NCBI GenBank assembly: GCA_034436035.1
Contig: DAOTVW010000308.1
Location: 1 to 46,045 of the forward strand
DNA length: 46,045 nt
Origin: UBA4823 sp034436035
GTDB taxonomy: Bacteria; Chloroflexota; Anaerolineae; Anaerolineales; UBA4823
Direction of reading: 5' to 3'
Part shown: piece by piece, positions 15,448-23,999 of the stretch
How the letters are laid out: each line of letters begins with the position of its first letter
Position numbering within the stretch: the stretch's first letter is position 1
The notes under the pieces: model-generated
Seen by the model: only the letters and a program-made list of their open reading frames with translations
Told to the model about the DNA's origin: nothing
The model's database searches: none
Translations under genes and position numbers: made by a program

Positions 15448-16715
15448 TGAAATTTAATTATGGTAAAACATTTTTATTGGGTTTTGGCTTTTTTGGTGTG
15501 AGTGTAATCTGGGGCTTGTACAACGCATTCGTACCGCTCTTCCTGGCAAATAAGTTTCACCTTGCGCCAGCTTTCATCGGTTTCTTTATGACGTTAGATA
15601 ACATTGCTGCCTTGCTGATTCAGCCCCCTGTGGGTGCTTGGTCTGATCGCCTTAGAACCCCAATAGGACGGCGCATACCTTTCATCTTGATTGGTGCTCC
15701 GATTGGGGCATTGGCATTTGGTTTAATTCCACTTGCCAGCGTATTACCTTTATTTGTTGCGTGTACCAGCACCTTGCTGCTCTCAATGGCGTTTTGGCGC
15801 ACGCCGATCATCGCTTTAATGCCGGATATCACCCCTTCCTCTTATCGTTCTCAAGCGAATGGGATCATCAATTTCATGGGCGGGTTAGGAGCGATCATTG
15901 CTTTCCTCGGCGGTTCAGCGCTATATAAGATAAACCCGGCTTTTCCTTTTTGGTTAGGATCCATTTTGGTGATTCTAGCTGCCATCTTGGTATTCATATT
16001 TATCAAAGAGCCAAAAGTATACGAGGAACAAACAAAAGAAGAAATCAGTCTGATATCCAGTTTGCGGGATGTTTTACGCGATCCCGATCGCTCTGCTTTA
16101 CGGATCTTGCTGGCAATCTTTTCCTGGTTTGTTGCTTACAGTGCCATTGAGGCATTTTTCACTTTATACGCCAATAAGCATCTTGGCTTGGAAGAAGCGG
16201 ATGGGGCAAGATTATTGGGGCAATTATCGTTGATATTTGTCCTATTTGCAATTCCGAGCGGTTATATTGGCAGCAAAATCGGGCGAAGAATTACGATTAT
16301 GAGCGGTATTGCTTTGATGACTTTAGCCATGTGGATGATGTACTTTTTGCCCGCCCCAGTATTAATTACCGTTTTAGGGAAGGCTCCGGTGCTGGGTACA
16401 ATCCCGGTATTGGGTTTGCTTTTAATGTTGGCAGGCTTTGCCTGGTCGTTAATAAATATCAATTCCTTGCCGATGGTGGTAGATATGACCGACGCTGTGC
16501 ACTTAGGCACCTATACCGGTTTATATTATCTCTTTTCGACTTTAGCAGCTATTGCTGGTCCCAATATCAATGGCTGGTTAGTGCAACTCACCGGGAACAA
16601 TTACAACAATGTCATGCTTCTGGCGCCTTTATTTATGGTCATCGCATTCATACTCATGATCGGTGTCAAGCGCGGAGAAGCAGTTCTTAATTTGGAAATG
16701 CAACATGGAGCTTGA
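15447..16715 (+). CDS. MFS transporter, SLC45/sugar-proton symporter-like
   Basis: A 422-residue protein with 12 predicted membrane segments. The loop between segments 2 and 3 has G-A-W-S-D-R-L-R-T-P-I-G-R-R, the Major Facilitator signature in the form seen in sucrose/maltose (SLC45-like) and related GPH-type carriers. A cytoplasmic loop of about 35 residues separates the two six-segment halves. Substrate probably a sugar or other small organic solute, but this cannot be fixed from sequence. Coupled to trmD by a TAATG junction and overlapping the downstream pseudouridine synthase by 11 nt. Confidence 0.8.
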   Translation: MKFNYGKTFLLGFGFFGVSVIWGLYNAFVPLFLANKFHLAPAFIGFFMTLDNIAALLIQPPVGAWSDRLRTPIGRRIPFILIGAPIGALAFGLIPLASVLPLFVACTSTLLLSMAFWRTPIIALMPDITPSSYRSQANGIINFMGGLGAIIAFLGGSALYKINPAFPFWLGSILVILAAILVFIFIKEPKVYEEQTKEEISLISSLRDVLRDPDRSALRILLAIFSWFVAYSAIEAFFTLYANKHLGLEEADGARLLGQLSLIFVLFAIPSGYIGSKIGRRITIMSGIALMTLAMWMMYFLPAPVLITVLGKAPVLGTIPVLGLLLMLAGFAWSLININSLPMVVDMTDAVHLGTYTGLYYLFSTLAAIAGPNINGWLVQLTGNNYNNVMLLAPLFMVIAFILMIGVKRGEAVLNLEMQHGA

Positions 16716-17427
16716 GTCACACCCGCTTACAATTTATAGTGATGCTGCTATCCTGGTAATTAATAAACCGGCCGGTTTACGGACTTTGCCAGATGGTTAT
16801 GACCCAGCTATCGAGCATGTTGCGTCTGTTTTAGCTGACCAATATGGGCAACTTTGGATTGTGCATCGCCTGGATAAAGAGACCAGCGGCATCCTTGTGC
16901 TTGCTCGAACTGCTGAGGCGCATCGCGCATTAAATTCTCAATTCGATCAGCACCTTGTCAAAAAGACCTATCATGCCATTGTCGATGGCTGCCCGGCCTG
17001 GCACTCGAAAATAATCCAAACTCCACTGCGGGTAAATGGAGACCGTCATCATCGCACTGTGGTTGACCTTCACGAGGGAAAGGCTTCGGTTACCCAATGC
17101 CGGGTATTGGAGACATTTTCTGCCCATGCTCTCCTCGAGATACAACCGAAAACGGGACGAACGCATCAAATCCGCGCTCATCTCGCTTCGATTGGCTTTC
17201 CGATCTTACAAGATCAGTTATACAATAAAGCCAAATCAGCCTCAGAGATGCTCCCTATCCAAAGATTAGCTTTACATGCGTTTGCTTTGGAATTCACTCA
17301 TCCGCTTTATAACACGCTAATGCACTTCACCGCGCCCTACCCAGAGGATTTTCAGAACTGCATTGAGTGGCTGCAAAAGCAACACACGCTCACGAAATCC
17401 AAGAAGGCTAAAGCTAGCGAGGAGTAA
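16705..17427 (+). CDS. RluA-family RNA pseudouridine synthase
   Basis: A protein of about 240 residues. H-R-L-D-K-E-T-S-G-I-L-V-L-A-R holds the catalytic aspartate of the RluA family, and G-R-T-H-Q-I-R-A-H-L-A-S-I-G is the second family motif. No S4 domain precedes the catalytic domain. It would isomerise specific uridines in rRNA or tRNA; the target cannot be told. The frame is open from 16663, but the ATG at 16705, overlapping the MFS gene end by 11 nt, gives the usual N terminus. Third gene of the trmD group. Confidence 0.9.
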   Translation: MELESHPLTIYSDAAILVINKPAGLRTLPDGYDPAIEHVASVLADQYGQLWIVHRLDKETSGILVLARTAEAHRALNSQFDQHLVKKTYHAIVDGCPAWHSKIIQTPLRVNGDRHHRTVVDLHEGKASVTQCRVLETFSAHALLEIQPKTGRTHQIRAHLASIGFPILQDQLYNKAKSASEMLPIQRLALHAFALEFTHPLYNTLMHFTAPYPEDFQNCIEWLQKQHTLTKSKKAKASEE

Positions 17428-17490
17428 ATATTTATAACTGGTCCACTGTTAATTTCGCGTAAGAAATTTGTTCATTCTTGCGCTTGATTC

Positions 17491-17519
17491 TTGACTTGCA
17501 AACTTCAACATGGTATGAT
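17491..17519 (+). promoter_or_regulatory. Promoter of the hrcA heat-shock operon
   Basis: TTGACT (17491-17496) and TATGAT (17514-17519) with a 17-nt spacer. The predicted transcription start falls at the edge of the CIRCE operator, the normal arrangement for HrcA autorepression. Confidence 0.85.
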
Positions 17520-17532
17520 TTTAGTTGCTATT

Positions 17533-17559
17533 TTAGCACTCTCATAGCGAGAGTGCTAA
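17533..17559 (+). promoter_or_regulatory. CIRCE operator
   Basis: TTAGCACTC-N9-GAGTGCTAA, a perfect match to the CIRCE inverted repeat that binds HrcA. It lies between the promoter and hrcA, so HrcA should repress its own operon and release it on heat shock. Confidence 0.98.
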
Positions 17560-17572
17560 ATTTGAATAAACG

Positions 17573-18610
17573 ATGATGGCTGAATTAACGGAAAGACAAA
17601 AATTAATCCTCGCGTTGATTATTCGCGATTATATAGAAACCGCGCAACCGGTCGGCTCGGAGAGCCTGCAAAAACGCTATCGTTTGGATGCTTCACCGGC
17701 AACCATTCGCAATGAGATGGCAGTGCTGACCGAATTGGGGTATTTAAGACAACCGCACACTTCGGCTGGAAGGGTTCCAACCGAGGAAGGGTATCGCTAT
17801 TTTGTGCGCCAGTTGATGGGGCATATTGAACTCCCCAGCGACGCAAAGCGAATGATCACCCACCAATTCTATCAAGTTGGACCTGATCCCGACCGCTGGA
17901 TGCGCTTGGCAGCATCGGTGCTGGCTCATCAATCGCGGGCAGCTTCTTTGGTCACTTCGCCCCATGTCGAGCAAGCCCGTTTTAAGCATCTCGAGTTAAT
18001 TAATACGCGCGGTCGTCAGGTATTGATGGTTTTGGTCATGTCGGGTGGGGATGTACGGCAACAAATGCTCACTTTGGCAGAACCAGTGCCTCAGGAGCAA
18101 TTAAGTGCGGCTGCTGCCCACCTCAATCAATTGCTGGCGGGCTTAAGCCCGGAGGGGGTCAGCGCGATCAGTACCCAACTTGATGCCCTTGAACAGGACA
18201 TCACCAAATTGATTATCGAAGAATTGCGCCATTCAAGCAACATCCTCGGTGGGGAAGTATATCGTGATGGATTAACCCATGTCCTTGCTGAGCCGGAATT
18301 TTCCGAAAGTGAGTCAGCCCGCAAGGCGTTGCGCGTTTTAGAAGAGCGGCCGTTACTGGAGGATTTGCTGAGCCGGACTATTGAAACGACCAATGTTGGC
18401 GGTGTACAGGTATTGATTGGCGGCGAGGGTACGTGGGAGGAATTGCGCGATTGTTCGATGGTGCTGGCGCGGTATGGCGCGCCGGGTTTGGCAACCGGCG
18501 CATTGGGCGTGCTTGGACCCATCCGTATGGCGTATGGACGGACGATATCAACGGTTCAATTTGTAGCCGGATTACTGAGTGACTTAGTTGTTGAGCTACA
18601 CTCGGAATAA
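17573..18610 (+). CDS. hrcA: Heat-inducible transcription repressor HrcA
   Basis: A 345-residue protein with an N-terminal winged helix (A-E-L-T-E-R-Q-K-L-I-L, then S-P-A-T-I-R-N-E-M-A-V-L and T-S-A-G-R-V-P-T-E-E-G-Y-R) and the HrcA C-terminal domain with G-G-E-G-T-W-E-E-L and L-G-V-L-G-P-I-R-M-A-Y. It binds CIRCE and keeps chaperone genes low until GroEL or heat alters its activity. An ATG pair (17573 and 17576) leaves a one-residue uncertainty; no strong ribosome-binding site. First gene of hrcA-grpE-dnaK-dnaJ-prmA. Confidence 0.97.
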   Translation: MMAELTERQKLILALIIRDYIETAQPVGSESLQKRYRLDASPATIRNEMAVLTELGYLRQPHTSAGRVPTEEGYRYFVRQLMGHIELPSDAKRMITHQFYQVGPDPDRWMRLAASVLAHQSRAASLVTSPHVEQARFKHLELINTRGRQVLMVLVMSGGDVRQQMLTLAEPVPQEQLSAAAAHLNQLLAGLSPEGVSAISTQLDALEQDITKLIIEELRHSSNILGGEVYRDGLTHVLAEPEFSESESARKALRVLEERPLLEDLLSRTIETTNVGGVQVLIGGEGTWEELRDCSMVLARYGAPGLATGALGVLGPIRMAYGRTISTVQFVAGLLSDLVVELHSE

Positions 18611-18646
18611 CTCAAATTAAACTTATCCCTGTGTAGGAGCAAAGCG

Positions 18647-19189
18647 ATGAATGATCAGAATTTAAACGAGATTGAAAATTTACCACCAGAGCAGGAAATA
18701 GAAACAACTGCCGCAGAAGTTAATGTGGAGGAGAATTTGAATAATAAAATCGAAGAGTTGGAAAAGAAAGCCAACGAGTATTTAGACGGCTGGCAACGTA
18801 GCCGGGCTGAGTTTGCGAATTATAAGAAAAGGATTGAACGGGAACAAGCGCAAGCCTATCAAGCTGCAGCTGGAAACATTATCAAGAAATTTCTTGAGGT
18901 TGCCGATGACCTCGAAAGAGCTCTAAAAAACCGCCCCCAGGATAAAGAAGGTGCAGAGTGGGCAAATGGTATTGAACTCATTTATCGTAAACTGCTTGCA
19001 ATTATGGAAGCAGAAGGCGTCAAAGTGATGGACGTCAGTGGACAAACTTTCGATCCTAATTTACATGAAGCAATCTCACATGAAGAGGTTGAAGGTTATT
19101 CTGAAGGTGAAATTATCGAAGTAGTCAAACAAGGTTATCTGTTGGGCGATCGGGTCTTACGTCCAGCTTTAGTGCGCGTGGCTCGTTAA
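18647..19189 (+). CDS. grpE: Nucleotide exchange factor GrpE
   Basis: A 180-residue protein with an acidic disordered N terminus, a long coiled coil (about 30-75) and the C-terminal beta domain (A-N-G-I-E-L-I-Y-R-K-L, G-Q-T-F-D-P-N-L-H-E-A-I). It releases ADP from DnaK. AGGAG lies 9 nt before the ATG. Placed between hrcA and dnaK, as in many Gram-positives and Chloroflexota. Confidence 0.96.
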   Translation: MNDQNLNEIENLPPEQEIETTAAEVNVEENLNNKIEELEKKANEYLDGWQRSRAEFANYKKRIEREQAQAYQAAAGNIIKKFLEVADDLERALKNRPQDKEGAEWANGIELIYRKLLAIMEAEGVKVMDVSGQTFDPNLHEAISHEEVEGYSEGEIIEVVKQGYLLGDRVLRPALVRVAR

Positions 19190-19233
19190 CCACCCATGAC
19201 TGCTTATATTCCGAATCAATTGGAGGAAAATTT

Positions 19234-21150
19234 ATGGGAAAAATCATAGGCATTGACTTAGGTACTACCAACTCGGTGGTAGCTGTAATGGAAGGAGGGG
19301 AGCCGACAGTTATCTCTTCTGCTGAAGGGGAACGATTGGTTCCATCTGTGGTTGCGGTCAACAAAAACCATGAAAGATTAGTGGGCAGGGTGGCGCGTAA
19401 CCAGGCTGTCGTAAACCCGGAAAATACCATTTTTTCCATCAAGCGCTTTATGGGGCGCCGTTATGACGACCCGGAGGTGAAGAAAGCGCTAACGCGCGTC
19501 CCTTATAAAGTCACCGCTGCTCCGAATGGAGATGTGCGTGTCGTCTTAGATGGAAAGGAATATTCTCCACCGGAGATCTCCGCAATGATCCTCGCCAAAT
19601 TAAAAGCCGATGCAGAAGCCTATTTGGGGGAACCAGTAACACAAGCGGTGATCACTGTGCCAGCATATTTCAATGATGCCCAGCGTAATGCAACCAAAGA
19701 TGCCGGCAGGATTGCCGGTTTAGAGGTTTTGCGCATCATCAATGAGCCTACTGCTTCTTCTCTGGCTTATGGCTTAGATAAGAAAAAAGATGAGGTTATT
19801 GCAGTCTATGACTTGGGCGGCGGAACGTTTGACATTTCCATCCTCGATGTTGGGGAAGGTGTTTTTCAGGTTCGTTCAACCAGTGGAGATACTTTCCTCG
19901 GTGGAGATGATTTTGATCAGCGTATCATTGATTATATTGCCGATGAATTCCAGCGCGATAATGGCATCGATTTGCGGAAAGACCGCCAGGCTTTACAACG
20001 CCTCAAAGAGGCTGCAGAAAAAGCCAAAATTGAATTGTCTTCCATGATGCAAACCGAAATCAATTTGCCTTATATCACTGCAGATGCCAGTGGACCAAAA
20101 CATCTGGTGATGACTTTCACCCGCGCCAAACTGGAACAATTAACCCAAGATTTAATTGAACGTACTCTTGGTCCGGTACGCCAGGCATTGAAAGATGCAG
20201 GCTTACAGCCGAGTGACATCAATGAGGTGGTCTTGGTTGGTGGCATGACGCGTATGCCCGCAGTGCAAGAAGCGGTGCGCAAATTATTCGGGAAGGAGCC
20301 TCATAAAGGAGTGAACCCCGATGAAGTGGTTGCGGTTGGTGCGGCAATTCAAGCCGGTGTGCTCGGCGGTGAGGTTAAGGATATCCTCCTGCTGGATGTT
20401 ACACCACTCACTCTTTCGATTGAAACACTTGGTGGGGTTGCTACACCGATGATCGAACGCAATACCACAATACCGACGCGCAAACAACAAATCTTCTCCA
20501 CTGCCAGTGATAACCAGAGTCAGGTTGAGATCCATGTCTTACAAGGTGAACGCCCGATGGCAGCGGATAACAAATCGCTTGGAAAATTTATTTTGGATGG
20601 TATCCCGCCAGCGCCGCGGGGAGTTCCGCAGATTGAGGTCACTTTTGATATTGACGCCAATGGTATCCTCAAGGTGACGGCGATGGACAAAGCTACCGGC
20701 CGTAGTCAAAATATTACCATCACTGCCTCTTCGGGTTTGAGTGAGACAGAAGTTGAACGAATGCGGAAAGAGGCCGAAGCCCATGCAGAAGAGGATCGCC
20801 GGCGGAAAGAGCTCATCGAGGCGCGCAATACCGCCGACAACGCGATATACACTGCCGAGAAAGCCTTACGGGATTTAGGTGAAAAAGTCCCGGCTGAAGT
20901 TAAAAAACAAGTTGAAGAACAAGTAGCCAAAGTCCGCAGCGCGATGAGCAGTGATAACATCGAAGAGATAAAGGGTCAAACGGATAAACTTTTCCAGGTG
21001 ATTCAACAAATCGGCGCCTCTGCCTATCAATCAAGTGGTCCAGAAGCGGGTCAAGCGCAGGGCACACAGGGTGGTGCCGCTGGTGAGAATCCCCCTGGCG
21101 GTGGTGGTGAAGATGTGGTGGATGGTGAATTTCGTAATGTTGGGTCATAA
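19234..21150 (+). CDS. dnaK: Chaperone DnaK (Hsp70)
   Basis: A 638-residue Hsp70. ATPase-domain motifs: I-G-I-D-L-G-T-T-N-S at the start, V-I-T-V-P-A-Y-F-N-D-A-Q-R and V-Y-D-L-G-G-G-T-F-D; the interdomain linker V-L-L-L-D-V-T-P-L-T-L-S (here L-L-L-D-V-T) is intact. The substrate-binding domain and a Gly/Gln-rich C-terminal tail follow. GGAGG precedes the ATG at good distance. Cytoplasmic protein folding, working with GrpE and DnaJ of the same operon. Confidence 0.98.
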   Translation: MGKIIGIDLGTTNSVVAVMEGGEPTVISSAEGERLVPSVVAVNKNHERLVGRVARNQAVVNPENTIFSIKRFMGRRYDDPEVKKALTRVPYKVTAAPNGDVRVVLDGKEYSPPEISAMILAKLKADAEAYLGEPVTQAVITVPAYFNDAQRNATKDAGRIAGLEVLRIINEPTASSLAYGLDKKKDEVIAVYDLGGGTFDISILDVGEGVFQVRSTSGDTFLGGDDFDQRIIDYIADEFQRDNGIDLRKDRQALQRLKEAAEKAKIELSSMMQTEINLPYITADASGPKHLVMTFTRAKLEQLTQDLIERTLGPVRQALKDAGLQPSDINEVVLVGGMTRMPAVQEAVRKLFGKEPHKGVNPDEVVAVGAAIQAGVLGGEVKDILLLDVTPLTLSIETLGGVATPMIERNTTIPTRKQQIFSTASDNQSQVEIHVLQGERPMAADNKSLGKFILDGIPPAPRGVPQIEVTFDIDANGILKVTAMDKATGRSQNITITASSGLSETEVERMRKEAEAHAEEDRRRKELIEARNTADNAIYTAEKALRDLGEKVPAEVKKQVEEQVAKVRSAMSSDNIEEIKGQTDKLFQVIQQIGASAYQSSGPEAGQAQGTQGGAAGENPPGGGGEDVVDGEFRNVGS

Positions 21151-21161
21151 TTTAATGCAGA

Positions 21162-22295
21162 ATGGCAAAACGCGATTATTATGAAGTTTTAGGTGTCCCT
21201 CGAAACGCCTCGGCGGAAGACTTGAAATCAGCCTTCCGCCGTTTGGCGCGCCAATATCATCCGGATGTGAATAAAGACCCGGATGCAGAGGAACGTTTCA
21301 AGGAAATCAACGAGGCTTATGCAGTCCTCTCTGATCCCGAACGGCGGGCAACCTATGATCGCTATGGTTATGAAGGCCTGAAGGGAATGGGTGGGATGCC
21401 GGATTTCACCACGGTGGATTTCTCTGATTTCGCCGACTTATTTGGAGATTTATTTGGTTTTGGGTCTTTTACCCGTTCTTCCTCACGCCGCAGTCGCAAC
21501 AGCCCGCGGCGGGGCGCCGATTTACAAATTCAGGTCGATCTTACCTTTGAGGAAGCGGTGTTCGGGGTAGATAAAGAGATCACCATAACCCGCGATGAAG
21601 TGTGTAAGGTATGTAATGGCAGTGGTGCGGAACCTGGCACGACACCGACACGCTGCCCAACCTGTAACGGCAGCGGCGAGATCCGCCAGGTGCGGCAAAC
21701 ATTGTTAGGCTCTATGGTGCAAGTTACCACATGTCCAACCTGTGGAGGAAGTGGTGAGACGATATCCACTCCATGCCATGTCTGTCATGGGCGTGGGTTG
21801 GAACGGAAAACACGCCAGAAAGTGGTGAGCATTCCTGGCGGCGTTGATACGGGCACGCAAATCCGTCTGGCTGGAGAAGGGCAACCAGGCATCAATGGTG
21901 GTCCAAATGGAAACCTCTACATTGCCATCAATGTACAGCCGCATAAATATTTCCGGCGACGTGATAATGATATTCTGCTCGATCTGGATATCAATATTGC
22001 CCAAGCAGTTTTGGGCGCCGATGTTGAAGTCCCCACGGTAGATGGACCAGCGAAGTTGCGCATTCCCCCGGGAACACAACCAGGTAAAGTCTTACGGATG
22101 AAAGGCAAGGGTGTTCCTCATTTGCGTGGCAACGGGCGCGGTGACCAATTAGTCATGGTGAATGTATCCATTCCCACGCATCTCACTGCGGAACAACGCC
22201 ATTTATTCGAGCAGCTGGCAAAAAGCCTGGGTACTGACGCGCATCCTCAGGAGCGCAGTTTTATGGATTGGTTGAAAGAAGCCATGGGGGGATAA
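21162..22295 (+). CDS. dnaJ: Chaperone DnaJ (Hsp40, type I)
   Basis: A 377-residue full-length DnaJ: J domain with the H-P-D triad (Q-Y-H-P-D-V-N-K), a short Gly/Phe region, four C-x-x-C-x-G-x-G-type zinc repeats (C-K-V-C-N-G-S-G, C-P-T-C-N-G-S-G, C-P-T-C-G-G-S-G, C-H-V-C-H-G-R-G) and the C-terminal substrate domains. It delivers clients to DnaK and stimulates its ATPase. It lies 11 nt after dnaK without a clear ribosome-binding site, so coupling is likely. Confidence 0.98.
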   Translation: MAKRDYYEVLGVPRNASAEDLKSAFRRLARQYHPDVNKDPDAEERFKEINEAYAVLSDPERRATYDRYGYEGLKGMGGMPDFTTVDFSDFADLFGDLFGFGSFTRSSSRRSRNSPRRGADLQIQVDLTFEEAVFGVDKEITITRDEVCKVCNGSGAEPGTTPTRCPTCNGSGEIRQVRQTLLGSMVQVTTCPTCGGSGETISTPCHVCHGRGLERKTRQKVVSIPGGVDTGTQIRLAGEGQPGINGGPNGNLYIAINVQPHKYFRRRDNDILLDLDINIAQAVLGADVEVPTVDGPAKLRIPPGTQPGKVLRMKGKGVPHLRGNGRGDQLVMVNVSIPTHLTAEQRHLFEQLAKSLGTDAHPQERSFMDWLKEAMGG

Positions 22296-22300
22296 CAGGC

Positions 22301-23254
22301 ATGGACAATGACTCCTGGTTAGAAGTTGCTTTTTGGGTGAATGGAGAATTAGCTGAAGCGGTTTCAGAGGTATTAAGCCGTTTTGCCCCGAACGGTGTTG
22401 CCATTGAAGCAGAAGTAAAAGGATTTACCGCCGATGGGCAAGGGATCCCCAGTGGGCAAATGAAAGTCTGTGCCTACCTGCCGGTGAATGAGGAACTAGA
22501 ACAAAAAAAGCAAGAACTGGAACAGGCTTTTTGGTACCTTGGACGCATTCAAACGATTCCTGAACCTCAATATCAAATTATTCAGGAGACGGATTGGTCA
22601 GAAGCCTGGAAAACACATTACCATCCAATTCCAATTGGCAAACAACTCATCATCGTTCCGGCCTGGTTAGAGAACCCTCAACCGGAACGAATAGCCATCC
22701 GCATGGATCCAGGCATGGCATTTGGTACGGGCACGCATCCTTCGACGCAACTATGTTTGGAAATAATCGAGGAGATCCTTTTATCCAGGTCTACTCCCTT
22801 TTTCAACCGCCCTTTGCAGATGATCGATGTCGGTTGCGGTTCGGGGATATTATCCATCGCGGCTCTGAAATGTGGGGCTGGGCGTGCTTTGGCTGTGGAT
22901 ACAGATGATTTAGCTGTCCGAGCCACTATAGAAAATGCCCGCGCGAATAATGTGCTGGAAAATCTGGAATGTGGGAAAGGTTCCGTTGAACAAATTTTAT
23001 CCGGTCAATTTTCTTTTCATCAAGCCGAGTTGGTAGTGGCAAACATCTTGGCACCGATAATCTTGTCTCTCTTTGAACAAGGCTTGGCGAGATTAGTTTC
23101 CCAGGGCGGGATTTTGATATTAGCCGGTATCCTAGAAGAGCAGGCAAATGATATTGAGGAGGCGCTCAAAAAGAATGGCTTTCCTTCTATTTCAAAGCGC
23201 CAGTCAGGTGATTGGGTAGCGCTAAAGGCAATACAAGGGGCGAGTTTGTGCTAA
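22301..23254 (+). CDS. prmA: Ribosomal protein L11 methyltransferase
   Basis: A protein of about 317 residues. The PrmA signature G-M-A-F-G-T-G-T-H-P-S-T is followed by the S-adenosylmethionine motif D-V-G-C-G-S-G-I-L-S-I-A and by V-V-A-N-I-L-A. It trimethylates ribosomal protein L11. The frame is open from 22268, but the ATG at 22301, with a G-rich stretch upstream and 5 nt after the dnaJ stop, gives the expected N terminus. Its place after dnaJ is conserved in several phyla. Confidence 0.93.
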   Translation: MDNDSWLEVAFWVNGELAEAVSEVLSRFAPNGVAIEAEVKGFTADGQGIPSGQMKVCAYLPVNEELEQKKQELEQAFWYLGRIQTIPEPQYQIIQETDWSEAWKTHYHPIPIGKQLIIVPAWLENPQPERIAIRMDPGMAFGTGTHPSTQLCLEIIEEILLSRSTPFFNRPLQMIDVGCGSGILSIAALKCGAGRALAVDTDDLAVRATIENARANNVLENLECGKGSVEQILSGQFSFHQAELVVANILAPIILSLFEQGLARLVSQGGILILAGILEEQANDIEEALKKNGFPSISKRQSGDWVALKAIQGASLC

Positions 23255-23257
23255 AAT
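23249..23257 (+). promoter_or_regulatory. Extended -10 promoter of the small membrane protein, leaderless type
   Basis: TGCTAAAAT is an extended -10 element overlapping the end of prmA, and it ends 6 nt before the ATG at 23264. There is no -35 match and no ribosome-binding site, consistent with a leaderless transcript. Confidence 0.45.
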
Positions 23258-23263
23258 AGAAGT

Positions 23264-23740
23264 ATGGGATCGAAACCAATTCGGATATTGCATTTGTCTG
23301 AACCACAAAGCACCCAGCAACACCGCCAACAAACTTTTTGGCAAATACTGTTTCCTATCAGCATCACTGCACTGATTCTCATCATCGTTGCTGCACTTAG
23401 CACGCGCAGTACTGCCGCTCAAGCATCCCTAAATGCACAAATCGCCTTGATTTGGTTATTGATCCCGCTAATGCTTTTCACGCTGGTGGGATTGGCATTA
23501 ACCATATTTTTGGTAATCATCCTTGTAAAATTGATCCATATCATCCCGGAATATGCTCATCGGATACAGATCAATGTTAACAATGTTGCCAACCGTATTC
23601 ATCAAGTAGCAGACTGGTCTGTGGAACCCATCCTGCGCATCCATTCGTTTTTCGCAATGCTAACTCAATTAAGTAAAAAGCGAAACCCTAAACCGATTAT
23701 TCAACAACTTTATGGTGGAGGAAAATATGGAACAAAATGA
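23264..23740 (+). CDS. Hypothetical membrane protein with two membrane segments
   Basis: A 158-residue protein with hydrophobic segments at about residues 25-45 and 62-90 and a basic C terminus (K-K-R-N-P-K-P). The stretch after the second segment resembles an amphipathic helix. I do not recognise the family. It overlaps the next small membrane gene by 14 nt and follows prmA by 9 nt; possible internal promoter just upstream. Probably a membrane-associated partner of the next protein, by inference only. Confidence 0.6.
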   Translation: MGSKPIRILHLSEPQSTQQHRQQTFWQILFPISITALILIIVAALSTRSTAAQASLNAQIALIWLLIPLMLFTLVGLALTIFLVIILVKLIHIIPEYAHRIQINVNNVANRIHQVADWSVEPILRIHSFFAMLTQLSKKRNPKPIIQQLYGGGKYGTK

Positions 23741-23936
23741 ACCAAATCAAAAAGCGAAGACTTTATTAATCGGGGCAGTGGTGGGCGCATTGGTAGGTGT
23801 TTCCGCAGCTTATTTGTTGATTCAACGCGCCGAGAAAGAAAATGGAAACTTGCAAATTGGGACAGGAGAGGGGATCAAACTGGGTTTATTGGTATTAGGG
23901 CTCTTGAGGCAGGTCGCCCAGTTAGGTGAAGGATAA
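23727..23936 (+). CDS. Small glycine-zipper membrane protein (YtxH-like)
   Basis: A 69-residue protein with a single glycine-rich membrane helix (L-L-I-G-A-V-V-G-A-L-V-G-V-S-A-A-Y-L-L) after a hydrophilic start and followed by a charged stretch. This is the general pattern of YtxH-type stress-associated membrane proteins, but the similarity is too short to be sure. GGTGGAGG sits about 5 nt before the ATG at 23727, which decides the start over the upstream in-frame ATG at 23712. Last gene before a strong terminator. Confidence 0.6.
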   Translation: MEQNEPNQKAKTLLIGAVVGALVGVSAAYLLIQRAEKENGNLQIGTGEGIKLGLLVLGLLRQVAQLGEG

Positions 23937-23940
23937 AGAA

Positions 23941-23986
23941 AAAGCTAACATCCCGAAGATAACCTTCGGGATGTGGTTTTTTATGA
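23941..23986. terminator. Bidirectional intrinsic terminator
   Basis: ACATCCCGAAG (23948-23958) pairs perfectly with CTTCGGGATGT (23964-23974) across ATAAC. The plus strand continues with GGTTTTTT and the minus strand with TAGCTTTTTC, so it can end both the heat-shock-side transcript and the convergent secreted-protein gene. Confidence 0.93.
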
Positions 23987-23999
23987 AATGCAGTGAATT